Shown one piece after another: positions 1 to 8,379 of a DNA stretch of 64,000 nucleotides. The position numbers were made by a program, and so were the translations under genes. The stretch spans positions 20,445 to 84,444 of the forward strand of contig CAYGPQ010000002.1 in the NCBI GenBank assembly GCA_964351775.1. Direction: 5' to 3'. The notes under the pieces are model-generated. The model saw nothing but the letters and a program-made list of their open reading frames with translations, was not told where the DNA came from and searched no databases. Each line of letters begins with the position of its first letter. Positions within the stretch are counted from its first letter, which is position 1. The DNA is from Kordia sp964351775. Its GTDB lineage: Bacteria > Bacteroidota > Bacteroidia > Flavobacteriales > Flavobacteriaceae.

Positions 1-704
1 TCAGCGATAGTAACATAACGATCTTTTTTTCCTTTACCAGCTACGATATGTATTTTCTTTTGCTCTAAATCGATGGATGATAACTTTAAATTAATAAGTT
101 CGCTTACCCTGAGTCCACAACTATAAATTACGGTTAATATGGTTTTATGTTTTAAATTAGAAACTGTTTTAAGTAATGAAATAGTCTATTTTTGTGATAA
201 AACGATTGGTAAGGGTTTACTTTTCTTTGGACGATCTATAAAATAGGTATGTTGTTTTCCTCCTAATACTTTTTCATAATAAAACTTTATCGCATTAATC
301 ATTTGATTTTGATAAGATTCACTAATTTCTCTTTCTTGAATTAAATACCTTAAATATGATCAAATCATTTCATTTGTAATCTCCTGAGGTTGATAGGCAT
401 AATGGTAGGTGAAGAATATGGACAAAAAATTTGAATATGTTTTGATTGTAGAGTTACTATATCGCAGTGCTTTTAATTTATCGATAACGCTACTAGGACA
501 TTTTCGGTGGTGTTCTTCTAATATATTTGACTTTACAGATTCCTTAGGTTTTGTTTTCCTTTTGTCTACATAGTCAATCAGAAAATAATCCTTCAACAGT
601 GATTCTAATTTATCAACATTCGTTTCTGTATTCAAACTCAGGTTAAATACTGTATTTAATTGATTTGTCACCTTGCATCCTATGAATTTCACAATGATTG
701 ACAC
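1..704 (-). pseudogene. Tyrosine recombinase (XerC/D-like integrase), broken by two stops
   Basis: Reading leftward in one frame from a GTG at 704, the product has a SAM-like N-terminal DNA-binding region (near LKALRYSNSTIKTYSNFL). It then continues past an in-frame TGA (360-362) and an in-frame TAG (186-188) into a recognisable catalytic domain with the CGLRVSELINL box that carries the first catalytic arginine, followed by GKGKKDR. The frame never shifts, so two nonsense mutations are the simplest reading. The gene runs off the left edge, so the HxxR and Tyr boxes are not visible. Intact XerD-like proteins of this phylum are about 300-400 residues. It is probably a decayed integrase from a lost element. 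Recoding of the stops is much less likely. Confidence 0.8.
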
Positions 705-884
705 TTCTTTTACATTTTTTTGACATTAGTTAGCTAAGGTCAATTTAGTTTTACCAATACATCCAAGTGATAGATTTTCTAGCACAGCATTTGGGTTGAA
801 ACAAATCATCATAAAAATAATATAGTCGCTACTATCTCATTCAATACTAATATATAGATAGTTGTGATCTAACAAACTCAAATC

Positions 885-2117
885 ATGCTAAAGTCTACTT
901 TATTGCTTTTACTACTGCTCATTTCTTCTATTGCTTTCTCACAAGATAATTCTAATGAAGATCTCAAAATATTTCTCGACTGCAATAGTTGCGATCATAC
1001 GTACATTAAACAAAATCTGGGCAATGTTCAATTTGTAAGAGACCAAGGTTTGAGTGATGTTCATTTATTTTTTCTTATACAGTCAAACGGAAGTGGTGGA
1101 CGCTTATATGAAATTGATTTTATAGGTAAAAATAAGTTTGAAAAAATCAGCTATAAATTAGAATTCTCTACCAATACAGATATGACGAGTGACAATGTTA
1201 GAAGTGAAATTTTAAAATACATACAATTGGGTCTTGTGCGGTTTTGGATAGAAAATAAAAGTACCGCTACTATAACAGTTACGGTTCCTAGTCCAGAAAA
1301 TGAAACAGAAGTGATAGAAAACGACGCTTGGAATGCTTGGGTATTCAGGCTTGGCGCTAGAGGTTATTTTAATGGAGAAGAAACCAATAAATCAAGCAAT
1401 TTAGATTTTAATATTTCGGCGAAAAGAGTCACTGAGAAAAACAAATTTTCACTAAGAGCTAGTTTTGGTGAAAACAAATCCACCTTTACTTTTGATGGGA
1501 ATGATATTATCGCAATTAACAACAATAAGTCTTTAAATGTAAGTGATGTTTTAAGTATCAATAGTCATTGGTCTTATGGTTTCTTCGGAGATATTGGAAC
1601 GTCAACCTATCGTAATTATAAGTTGTTTTGGAGGTTTAGACCCGCTATAGAATATAACTTTTTTACGTATGAGCAATCTGCAAAAAAACAACTCATTCTA
1701 TCGTATCGAAATGGATTGGTCTTTAACGATTATATAGAACGATCTGTATTTGGTGAAGATAAAGAACTCTTGTTTGAGCATACGTTTTTATTAGGCGGAA
1801 GTGTGCGTCAAGAATGGGGAAATATCAATGGAGAAGTATTCTTTAGTCAGTACTTACACGACACCACACTGAACTCTTTAGGATTCTATATGGGCGCCAA
1901 TATTAGAGTGTTTAAAGGGTTCAATTTTGATATCGGAGGAAATTATAGAATTACCAGAAATCAAATCAATCTTCCTGCTGGTGATGTATCATTAGAAGAA
2001 TTATTGCTTCAACAACAACAATTACAATCAGGATATAATTATTGGGTTACCATTGGCTTTAGTTATTCATTTGGATCAATTTACAATTCTATTGTGAATC
2101 CTCGATTCAATTTTTAA
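885..2117 (+). CDS. Hypothetical secreted/outer-membrane beta-barrel-like protein
   Basis: This 410-residue protein begins with a clear signal peptide (poly-Leu core, cleavage after SIAFSQ near residue 20). The N-terminal part has a small cysteine pair (CNSC near residue 32) in an alpha/beta-looking stretch of about 110 residues. From about residue 150 it is made of alternating aromatic/polar strands and it ends in phenylalanine, as outer-membrane barrels often do. I do not recognise a named family. The role is unknown. It is followed by the sdh operon, which has its own promoter, so the two are probably unrelated. Confidence 0.75.
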   Translation: MLKSTLLLLLLLISSIAFSQDNSNEDLKIFLDCNSCDHTYIKQNLGNVQFVRDQGLSDVHLFFLIQSNGSGGRLYEIDFIGKNKFEKISYKLEFSTNTDMTSDNVRSEILKYIQLGLVRFWIENKSTATITVTVPSPENETEVIENDAWNAWVFRLGARGYFNGEETNKSSNLDFNISAKRVTEKNKFSLRASFGENKSTFTFDGNDIIAINNNKSLNVSDVLSINSHWSYGFFGDIGTSTYRNYKLFWRFRPAIEYNFFTYEQSAKKQLILSYRNGLVFNDYIERSVFGEDKELLFEHTFLLGGSVRQEWGNINGEVFFSQYLHDTTLNSLGFYMGANIRVFKGFNFDIGGNYRITRNQINLPAGDVSLEELLLQQQQLQSGYNYWVTIGFSYSFGSIYNSIVNPRFNF

Positions 2118-2157
2118 TTAAATCGATTCTAAATAGACTTTAAAAGAATACGTAAAA

Positions 2158-2189
2158 TTTGTAGAGCTTCTGTGTGAAGTGTATATTTG
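2158..2189 (+). promoter_or_regulatory. Bacteroidota-type promoter of sdhCAB
   Basis: TTTG at 2158-2161 and TATATTTG at 2182-2189 are 20 nt apart, matching the -33 TTTG / -7 TAnnTTTG consensus of the Bacteroidota primary sigma factor. It lies 28 bases before the sdhC start codon. Confidence 0.65.
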
Positions 2190-2216
2190 TAATACGAATA
2201 ATTAATCACAATTATA

Positions 2217-2909
2217 ATGAGCGGAATTTTAAATTCTTCGATTGGAAGAAAGTTTGCCATGGCACTTTCAGCACTCTTCCTAATGGTTTTTATCTTACAA
2301 CACTTTGCAATCAATATTCTTTCAGTATTCAGTCCTGATACCTTCAATGAAGCTTCACACTTTATGGGTACATTTTGGGCGGTACAATACTTGCTGCAAC
2401 CCGTTTTAATTTTCGGAGTGATTTTTCACTTTGTAATGGGATTTGTGTTAGAAATAAAAAATAACAACGCACGAAAAGTGAGTTATGCCAAAAATAATGG
2501 GAGCGCAAATTCTACTTGGATGAGTAGAAACATGATTTGGAGTGGAGGATTTATCCTAGTATTCTTAGTCATTCACATGATAGACTTTTGGGTTCATGAA
2601 ATAAATGTAAAGTATGTTGTAGGTGACATGTCGGGATTTGTTGATCCTTTAGATCCAACAAGCGGATATAGATACCATGAAGAATTAGTTCATAAGTTTG
2701 AACCAATTTGGAGAGTTGCTTTATACTGTGTTGGATTTATATTCTTGGCATTACACTTATTACACGGATTTGGTTCCGCATTTCAATCGGTTGGCGCCAA
2801 CAATAAATACACCAAAGCACTAAAAGGAGTGAGTAAAGTATATGCCATTGGAATTCCAGTAGGATTCATTTTTATCGCATTATTTCATCACTTTACAGGA
2901 ACGCACTAA
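2217..2909 (+). CDS. sdhC: Succinate dehydrogenase cytochrome b subunit (type B)
   Basis: This is the membrane anchor of succinate:quinone oxidoreductase, 230 residues. It has about five hydrophobic helices (near residues 12-34, 55-78, 100-122, 160-185 and 203-225) and several intramembrane histidines (for example HFAIN, HFVMGF, HMIDFW, HLLHGF) suited to bind two b-type haems. The single long anchor subunit placed first in an sdhCAB order is the usual type B arrangement in Bacteroidota. sdhA starts 15 bases later, so the genes form an operon. It links the TCA cycle to menaquinone in the inner membrane. Confidence 0.93.
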   Translation: MSGILNSSIGRKFAMALSALFLMVFILQHFAINILSVFSPDTFNEASHFMGTFWAVQYLLQPVLIFGVIFHFVMGFVLEIKNNNARKVSYAKNNGSANSTWMSRNMIWSGGFILVFLVIHMIDFWVHEINVKYVVGDMSGFVDPLDPTSGYRYHEELVHKFEPIWRVALYCVGFIFLALHLLHGFGSAFQSVGANNKYTKALKGVSKVYAIGIPVGFIFIALFHHFTGTH

Positions 2910-2924
2910 AAACGTATCAAAACT

Positions 2925-4922
2925 ATGGCTTTAGATTCAAAAATACCTCAAGGACCACTAGCAGATAAGTGGACAAATCATAAAAATAAAATCAATCTTG
3001 TAAACCCTGCCAACAAACGTCTTATTGATGTTATTGTAGTAGGAACAGGACTCGCAGGCGGATCTGCGGCAGCTACCTTAGCTGAATTAGGATACAACGT
3101 AAAAGCATTTTGCTTTCAAGATTCTCCACGTCGTGCACACTCCATTGCAGCACAAGGAGGAATTAACGCAGCTAAAAACTATCAAGGAGACGGAGATTCA
3201 ACGTATCGATTATTTTACGATACCGTAAAAGGTGGCGATTATCGTTCGCGTGAAGCGAATGTATATCGTTTGGCGGAGGTTTCTGCAAACATCATTGATC
3301 AATGTGTAGCACAAGGAGTTCCTTTTGCACGTGATTATGGAGGATTGTTAGACAATCGTTCGTTTGGTGGTGTATTAGTATCACGTACGTTTTACGCTAA
3401 AGGACAAACAGGTCAGCAATTATTATTAGGAGCATATTCTGCCATGAACCGTCAAATTGGTCGTGGAAAAATAAAAATGTACAACCGTCACGAAATGTTA
3501 GACGTTGTCATTGTTGATGGAAAAGCAAGAGGAATTATTGCACGTAACTTAGTTACAGGAGAAATAGAAAGACATTCAGCGCATGCGGTTGTATTAGGAA
3601 CAGGTGGATATGGAAACGTATTCTTCTTATCAACCAATGCCATGGGAAGTAATGTAACAGCAGCTTGGAAAGCACACAAACGTGGCGCATACTTTGCAAA
3701 TCCTTGTTACACACAAATTCACCCAACATGTATTCCAGTATCTGGAGATCATCAGTCAAAATTGACGTTAATGTCTGAATCATTACGTAATGATGGACGA
3801 ATTTGGGTTCCAAAACACAAAAAAGATGTAGCGGCAATTCGTGAAAAATCATTGAAGCCAGTAGATATTAAAGAAGAAGATAGAGATTACTACTTAGAAC
3901 GGCGTTATCCAGCCTTTGGGAATTTAGTACCACGTGATGTTGCTTCGCGCGCAGCAAAAGAACGTTGTGATGAAGGTTATGGAGTCAATGTAACAGGAGA
4001 AGCTGTATACTTAGATTTCGCTGCGGCAATTCAACGCTACGGAAAAGAGCAAGCACATGTAAAAGGATTGGATGAAAATGATGCGGTTTTAGTAAAGAAA
4101 CTTGGGCAAGAAGTTATCAAAAATAAATACGGGAACTTATTCCAAATGTATTTCAAAATTGTAGATGAAGATCCTTACGAAACTCCAATGATGATTTACC
4201 CAGCGGTACATTACACCATGGGAGGAATTTGGGTAGATTACAACTTACAAACTACAGTTCCTGGATTATTTGCCATTGGAGAAGCAAACTTCTCTGATCA
4301 CGGAGCAAACCGTTTAGGAGCTTCTGCATTAATGCAAGGATTAGCCGATGGATATTTTGTATTACCATACACCATTGGTGATTTCTTAGCAGATGATATT
4401 CGTACAGGAACAATCCCGACAGATTCTAAAGAATTTGAAGAAGCAGAAAATAAAGTGCGTTCTGAAATTGAACACTTAATGAATAATGGCGGAACAAAGC
4501 CAGTTGATTATTTCCACAAGAAATTAGGAAAAATAATGTGGAATAAATGTGGAATGGCGCGTAACGAAAAAGATTTAAAATCTGCTATTGAAGAAATTTC
4601 ACAACTAAGAGCCGAATTCTGGAAAGATGTTCGTATCCCAGGAAGTGCAGATGAATACAATGAAGAATTAGCAAAAGCAGGTCGTGTTGCAGATTTCCTA
4701 GAATTAGGAGAATTATTTGCAAAAGATGCGTTACAAAGAGAAGAATCTGCTGGAGGACACTTTAGAGACGAATATCAAACGTCAGAAGGGGAAGCAATGC
4801 GTCGTAAAGAATTCCAATATGTTTCTGCATGGGAATATAAAGGAGAACCAAAAGATGCCGTTTTACACAAAGAAGAATTGAAGTACGAAAATATAGAAGT
4901 AAAAGAAAGAAGTTATAAATAG
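2925..4922 (+). CDS. sdhA: Succinate dehydrogenase flavoprotein subunit
   Basis: This 665-residue flavoprotein oxidises succinate to fumarate. The N-terminal FAD-binding GxGxxG (G40-G45) is followed by RRAHSIAAQGG, in which H72 is the expected covalent FAD attachment site. Further family motifs are the HPTCIP substrate-site block, the MGGIWVD segment and the RLGASALMQGLADGY C-terminal FAD/substrate block. The length is typical of type B enzymes. It is second in the sdhCAB operon. A 76-base spacer to sdhB contains a short tandem repeat of the unit CAATACT at about 4963-4985. Confidence 0.97.
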   Translation: MALDSKIPQGPLADKWTNHKNKINLVNPANKRLIDVIVVGTGLAGGSAAATLAELGYNVKAFCFQDSPRRAHSIAAQGGINAAKNYQGDGDSTYRLFYDTVKGGDYRSREANVYRLAEVSANIIDQCVAQGVPFARDYGGLLDNRSFGGVLVSRTFYAKGQTGQQLLLGAYSAMNRQIGRGKIKMYNRHEMLDVVIVDGKARGIIARNLVTGEIERHSAHAVVLGTGGYGNVFFLSTNAMGSNVTAAWKAHKRGAYFANPCYTQIHPTCIPVSGDHQSKLTLMSESLRNDGRIWVPKHKKDVAAIREKSLKPVDIKEEDRDYYLERRYPAFGNLVPRDVASRAAKERCDEGYGVNVTGEAVYLDFAAAIQRYGKEQAHVKGLDENDAVLVKKLGQEVIKNKYGNLFQMYFKIVDEDPYETPMMIYPAVHYTMGGIWVDYNLQTTVPGLFAIGEANFSDHGANRLGASALMQGLADGYFVLPYTIGDFLADDIRTGTIPTDSKEFEEAENKVRSEIEHLMNNGGTKPVDYFHKKLGKIMWNKCGMARNEKDLKSAIEEISQLRAEFWKDVRIPGSADEYNEELAKAGRVADFLELGELFAKDALQREESAGGHFRDEYQTSEGEAMRRKEFQYVSAWEYKGEPKDAVLHKEELKYENIEVKERSYK

Positions 4923-4998
4923 ATTGTAGTGTTGAGACATGAGATGTTAGATGTCTAACTGCTCAATACTCAATACTCAATACTAAAATCTAAGTTTT

Positions 4999-5745
4999 AT
5001 GAATCTTACACTCAAAATATGGCGTCAAAAAGGCGCAAACGATAAAGGGAAAATGGTTGATTATAAAATCAGCGATGTTTCTCCAGACATGTCTTTTCTT
5101 GAAATGTTAGACGTTTTAAATAGCGAACTCATTATCAAAGGAGATGAACCTGTAGCGTTTGATCATGACTGTCGTGAAGGAATTTGCGGAATGTGTTCAT
5201 TATACATTAATGGAGAAGCACATGGACCTGATCGTGGCGTCACTACGTGTCAATTGCACATGCGTAAGTTTAAAGATGGTGATACGATTTACATCGAACC
5301 ATTTAGAGCAAAAGCATTCCCAGTCATCAAAGATTTAGTGGTAGACAGAAGTTCTTTTGATCGCATCCAACACGCTGGAGGATTTATTTCGGTAAACACA
5401 TCTGGAAATACGATTGATGCTAACACAATTCCTATCAACAAACATGATGCAGATACCGCTTTTGATGCAGCTACGTGTATCGGTTGTGGTGCTTGTGTAG
5501 CAAGTTGTAAAAACTCTAGTGCGATGTTATTTGTATCGGCAAAAGTATCTCAATTTGCATTATTACCACAAGGACAAGTAGAAGCAACAGATCGTGTATT
5601 AAACATGGTAAAGCAGATGGACGAAGAAGGATTTGGAAACTGTACCAACACAGGAGCTTGCGAAGTGGAATGTCCGAAAGGAATTTCTTTAGAAAATATT
5701 GCACGTATGAATCGTGAGTATTTAAAAGCATCTTTCAAAGGATAA
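4999..5745 (+). CDS. sdhB: Succinate dehydrogenase iron-sulfur subunit
   Basis: This 248-residue electron-transfer subunit has a plant-type [2Fe-2S] ferredoxin domain with C58-x4-C63-x2-C66 and C84. A C-terminal bacterial-ferredoxin domain has C160-x2-C163-x2-C166-x3-C170 plus C215, C221 and C225 for the [4Fe-4S] and [3Fe-4S] centres. It passes electrons from SdhA to the cytochrome b anchor. It is the last gene of the operon and is followed by a strong intrinsic terminator. Confidence 0.96.
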   Translation: MNLTLKIWRQKGANDKGKMVDYKISDVSPDMSFLEMLDVLNSELIIKGDEPVAFDHDCREGICGMCSLYINGEAHGPDRGVTTCQLHMRKFKDGDTIYIEPFRAKAFPVIKDLVVDRSSFDRIQHAGGFISVNTSGNTIDANTIPINKHDADTAFDAATCIGCGACVASCKNSSAMLFVSAKVSQFALLPQGQVEATDRVLNMVKQMDEEGFGNCTNTGACEVECPKGISLENIARMNREYLKASFKG

Positions 5746-5768
5746 AAAATTATATCTATATCTTTTTC

Positions 5769-5802
5769 AAAATCCCAAGTTATACGCTGCTTGGGATTTT
5801 TT
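5769..5802 (+). terminator. Intrinsic terminator of sdhCAB
   Basis: An 11-bp perfect stem (5769-5779 with 5790-5800, AAAATCCCAAG) and a 10-nt loop are followed by U residues. Confidence 0.85.
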
Positions 5803-5822
5803 ATATTCATCAAAAAATTGCT

Positions 5823-6740
5823 ATGAAACTAACAAAAATTATCCTTGTAAGTTTGCTGCTTTTTATCAGTTGTAAAAAGAAGAAAAAAGAAACACTTCAA
5901 CATTCAGAAACGATTGAAACGATTTATGAATTTACCAAGACAGACTTATTGCATCATGTAGAAGCTTTGTCGTCAGATGCTTTTGAAGGACGTGAAACTG
6001 GTACTAAAGGAGCTAAAAAGGCAAAAGACTATATTATTACAGCATTTAAAAAATTAAATGTACAATCTCTGGGAGCAACCTATGAACAATTGTTTCCAAT
6101 GCCAGAAACCTCTAAAATTAAGCAAGGTGAAAATATCATCGGATTGATCAAAGGCAGTTCAACACCAAATGAATACATTGTCATTTCTGCACATTACGAC
6201 CATTTAGGAATTATAGATGGTGTCATTTACAATGGCGCTGATGACGATGCTTCGGGAATTAGCGCGTTGCTCGCTTTTGCAGAATACTTCAAAAAAAATC
6301 CACCGAAACATTCTGTCATTCTTGCTGCGTTTGATGCAGAAGAAAAAGGATTGGAAGGTTCGTATTTCTATGTAGAAAATCCGATCGTAAAAAAAGAGCA
6401 AATTAAGCTCAATATCAATATGGACATGATCAGCCGCAGCGAGAAAAAAGAATTGTATGTGGTTGGTCCACAACATTATCCAGACTATAAAGCTATGGTG
6501 TCAACTACCAAAACAAGCGGAAACGTGACACTAAAAATAGGTCACGAAGAATGGACATACGCAAGCGATCACACAGGGTTTCACAAAGCTGGTATTCCGT
6601 TCATTTATTTTGGTGTAGAAGATCATAAAGATTACCACAAGCCCACAGATGATTTTGAATACATTCATCCAACATTCTATAAAAATTCGGTTCAGACCAT
6701 TATCAATTTTTTTAAAGAGGTAGATGTGAAAAATTTATAA
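5823..6740 (+). CDS. M28 family zinc aminopeptidase, lipoprotein
   Basis: This 305-residue protein has a lipoprotein signal (LLFISC, lipid-attached C17) followed by a lysine-rich stretch. The M28 co-catalytic zinc ligands are visible: H125 (SAHYDHLG), D141/D142 (NGADDDASG), the glutamate pair E174-E175 (DAEEKG), D202 (NMDMISR) and H273 (DYHKPTDD). The N-terminal part includes the DAFEGRETGTKG segment typical of secreted bacterial M28 peptidases. It should cleave N-terminal residues from peptides in the periplasm or at the cell surface. It stands alone between two terminators. Confidence 0.9.
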   Translation: MKLTKIILVSLLLFISCKKKKKETLQHSETIETIYEFTKTDLLHHVEALSSDAFEGRETGTKGAKKAKDYIITAFKKLNVQSLGATYEQLFPMPETSKIKQGENIIGLIKGSSTPNEYIVISAHYDHLGIIDGVIYNGADDDASGISALLAFAEYFKKNPPKHSVILAAFDAEEKGLEGSYFYVENPIVKKEQIKLNINMDMISRSEKKELYVVGPQHYPDYKAMVSTTKTSGNVTLKIGHEEWTYASDHTGFHKAGIPFIYFGVEDHKDYHKPTDDFEYIHPTFYKNSVQTIINFFKEVDVKNL

Positions 6741-6761
6741 AAAAATAGATTATCAAAATAC

Positions 6762-6798
6762 AAAAGCGAGTCCTTCTTTAGGGTTCGCTTTTTTTTTG
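6762..6798 (+). terminator. Intrinsic terminator after the M28 peptidase
   Basis: The stem AAAAGCGA (6762-6769) pairs with TCGCTTTT (6785-6792), with a 15-nt loop and a T run running on to 6797. Confidence 0.75.
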
Positions 6799-6918
6799 GT
6801 TTATAACAAAAAATTGTAGTTCAAAACATTTCACAAGGCGTTCAGAACATTTCAGATACGATGATGAGGTTTTCAAATTATATTTACGCCAATAACCTAC
6901 TGAAAACACTCAAATCTT

Positions 6919-8256
6919 ATGAAACAACAATTACTTTGCTTGATGTTGATGTCAAGTTTTTATTACGCAAACGCGCAAACGATCTTATTTCCAGATTCTG
7001 GTTTTGAACTTCAAGGAGCGCATACCACAAATGCAGCATCGCTATTCGCAAATACAGCTGTAACAGCTCCAGGTCCTAATCCTGCTGGGCTTGATACCGT
7101 AGTATTACCATTAGGACTAAATAGATTATTACAACCAGTTTTGGTTGATTTAGATGCTGATGGCGATTTAGATATCGTTTCTGGAGGTCAATCGCAAGAA
7201 GGAAGAATATTCTATTTTGAAAACACGGGTACAGCTACAAGTCCAAATTGGGTGCTAACTGCTTTGCCTACGATTGATGCTATTCAATATGCTCCAGGTG
7301 GAAATAATGAACTTAGATGTGAACTTATTGACATTGACGACGATGGTGATTACGATTTATTTGTTTTTGCCAGATTGGATGAGACTGGACTTACTACTAA
7401 TGACATTCATTATTATGAAAATACAGGAACGGCATCAGTCCCAAACTTTGTAGATTCTACAATTCCTGGGATAGAAAATGAAAATATAGCAAACTTTCCA
7501 AGTGCTAACTTTGTAGATTTAGATAATGATATGGACTATGATATGGTAGGTATGGGAGGTGATTCTGTATCTTATTTTTTAAATACAGGAACAAAACTTG
7601 CACCTATATTTGAACGCAAATATCACTTAGAAAACCCATGGGATTTAGATTCAGGAACAGCATTGATACAAAGAAACTGGCCACATGGCGATGTATTAGT
7701 TACAGTTCCTAATTTTATTGATGTAGATGCAGATGGTGATTTTGACATGTGTTTTGGTAGAGATGGAGGTATACCTTCTTGGATAGAAAATAGTGGTACC
7801 GCTACGGCTCCAGATTTTGGAACGTATGCATTACAAAGTTTTACAGGAGATCTTAGCATAAGTATAGGTGCGTTTCCTTCCATAACATTTGGAGATGTAG
7901 ATGGTGATAATATATTGGATGTTATTGCAGGAACTTTCAATCCTGGGTATTTTGCATGGTATAAAGGAATCAACAGTACGTTAAGCTTAGAAGAAGAAGC
8001 ATTGTCAGTACAAATACGAGTAAGTCCAAACCCTGTAGATGATTTGTTAACGATACAATTTGAAACTGATCAAATAAATAAAACAAACATAACGATGTTT
8101 ACGATTACTGGGCAAATGGTGTACAGTAGCAATAAGCTCATTCAACAGGACAGAGCTGTGAAAATTGATGTGTCCAAATTACAATCAGGATTATACTTCC
8201 TGAAAATAAAAAGTGGCAATACTAAAACTGTTGTAAAAAAAATTACGGTAAATTAA
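6919..8256 (+). CDS. FG-GAP/VCBS-repeat secreted protein with T9SS sorting domain
   Basis: This 445-residue protein has a signal peptide ending at YYANAQ. It contains several Asp-rich calcium-binding repeats of the DLDADGDLDI / DIDDDGDYDLF / DVDADGDFDM / DVDGDNILDV type, each paired with a YFENTGTATSPN-like strand, which is an FG-GAP/VCBS beta-propeller pattern. The last 75 or so residues (from VSPNPVDDLLTI to KKITVN) are a type A T9SS sorting domain, so the protein is expected to cross the outer membrane and be cleaved or anchored at the surface. The ligand is unknown. Adhesion or glycan binding is only an inference. Confidence 0.88.
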   Translation: MKQQLLCLMLMSSFYYANAQTILFPDSGFELQGAHTTNAASLFANTAVTAPGPNPAGLDTVVLPLGLNRLLQPVLVDLDADGDLDIVSGGQSQEGRIFYFENTGTATSPNWVLTALPTIDAIQYAPGGNNELRCELIDIDDDGDYDLFVFARLDETGLTTNDIHYYENTGTASVPNFVDSTIPGIENENIANFPSANFVDLDNDMDYDMVGMGGDSVSYFLNTGTKLAPIFERKYHLENPWDLDSGTALIQRNWPHGDVLVTVPNFIDVDADGDFDMCFGRDGGIPSWIENSGTATAPDFGTYALQSFTGDLSISIGAFPSITFGDVDGDNILDVIAGTFNPGYFAWYKGINSTLSLEEEALSVQIRVSPNPVDDLLTIQFETDQINKTNITMFTITGQMVYSSNKLIQQDRAVKIDVSKLQSGLYFLKIKSGNTKTVVKKITVN

Positions 8257-8283
8257 TGATTTTAAAAGCTTATTGAGTAATAG

Positions 8284-8321
8284 AAAGGAGATTTACAGTA
8301 CTAAAACGTAAATCTCCTTTT
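8284..8321 (+). terminator. Intrinsic terminator after the FG-GAP protein
   Basis: A 12-bp perfect inverted repeat (8284-8295 with 8309-8320) has an AAAGGAGATTTA stem. Its right arm ends in TTTT (8318-8321). A TTTG at 8319-8322 and TATTTTTG at 8340-8347 overlap or follow it and may be the promoter of the next kinase gene. Confidence 0.8.
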
Positions 8322-8379
8322 GATATATAAAAACATGTGTATTTTTGTGTAAACCCAAACGAACCATAAATAGATTTTT

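Noticed and set aside
4963..4985. Tandem CAATACT units between sdhA and sdhB considered as a phase-variation repeat.
   Set aside because: Only about three units, imperfect and outside coding DNA and promoters; similar words occur in other spacers of this genome.
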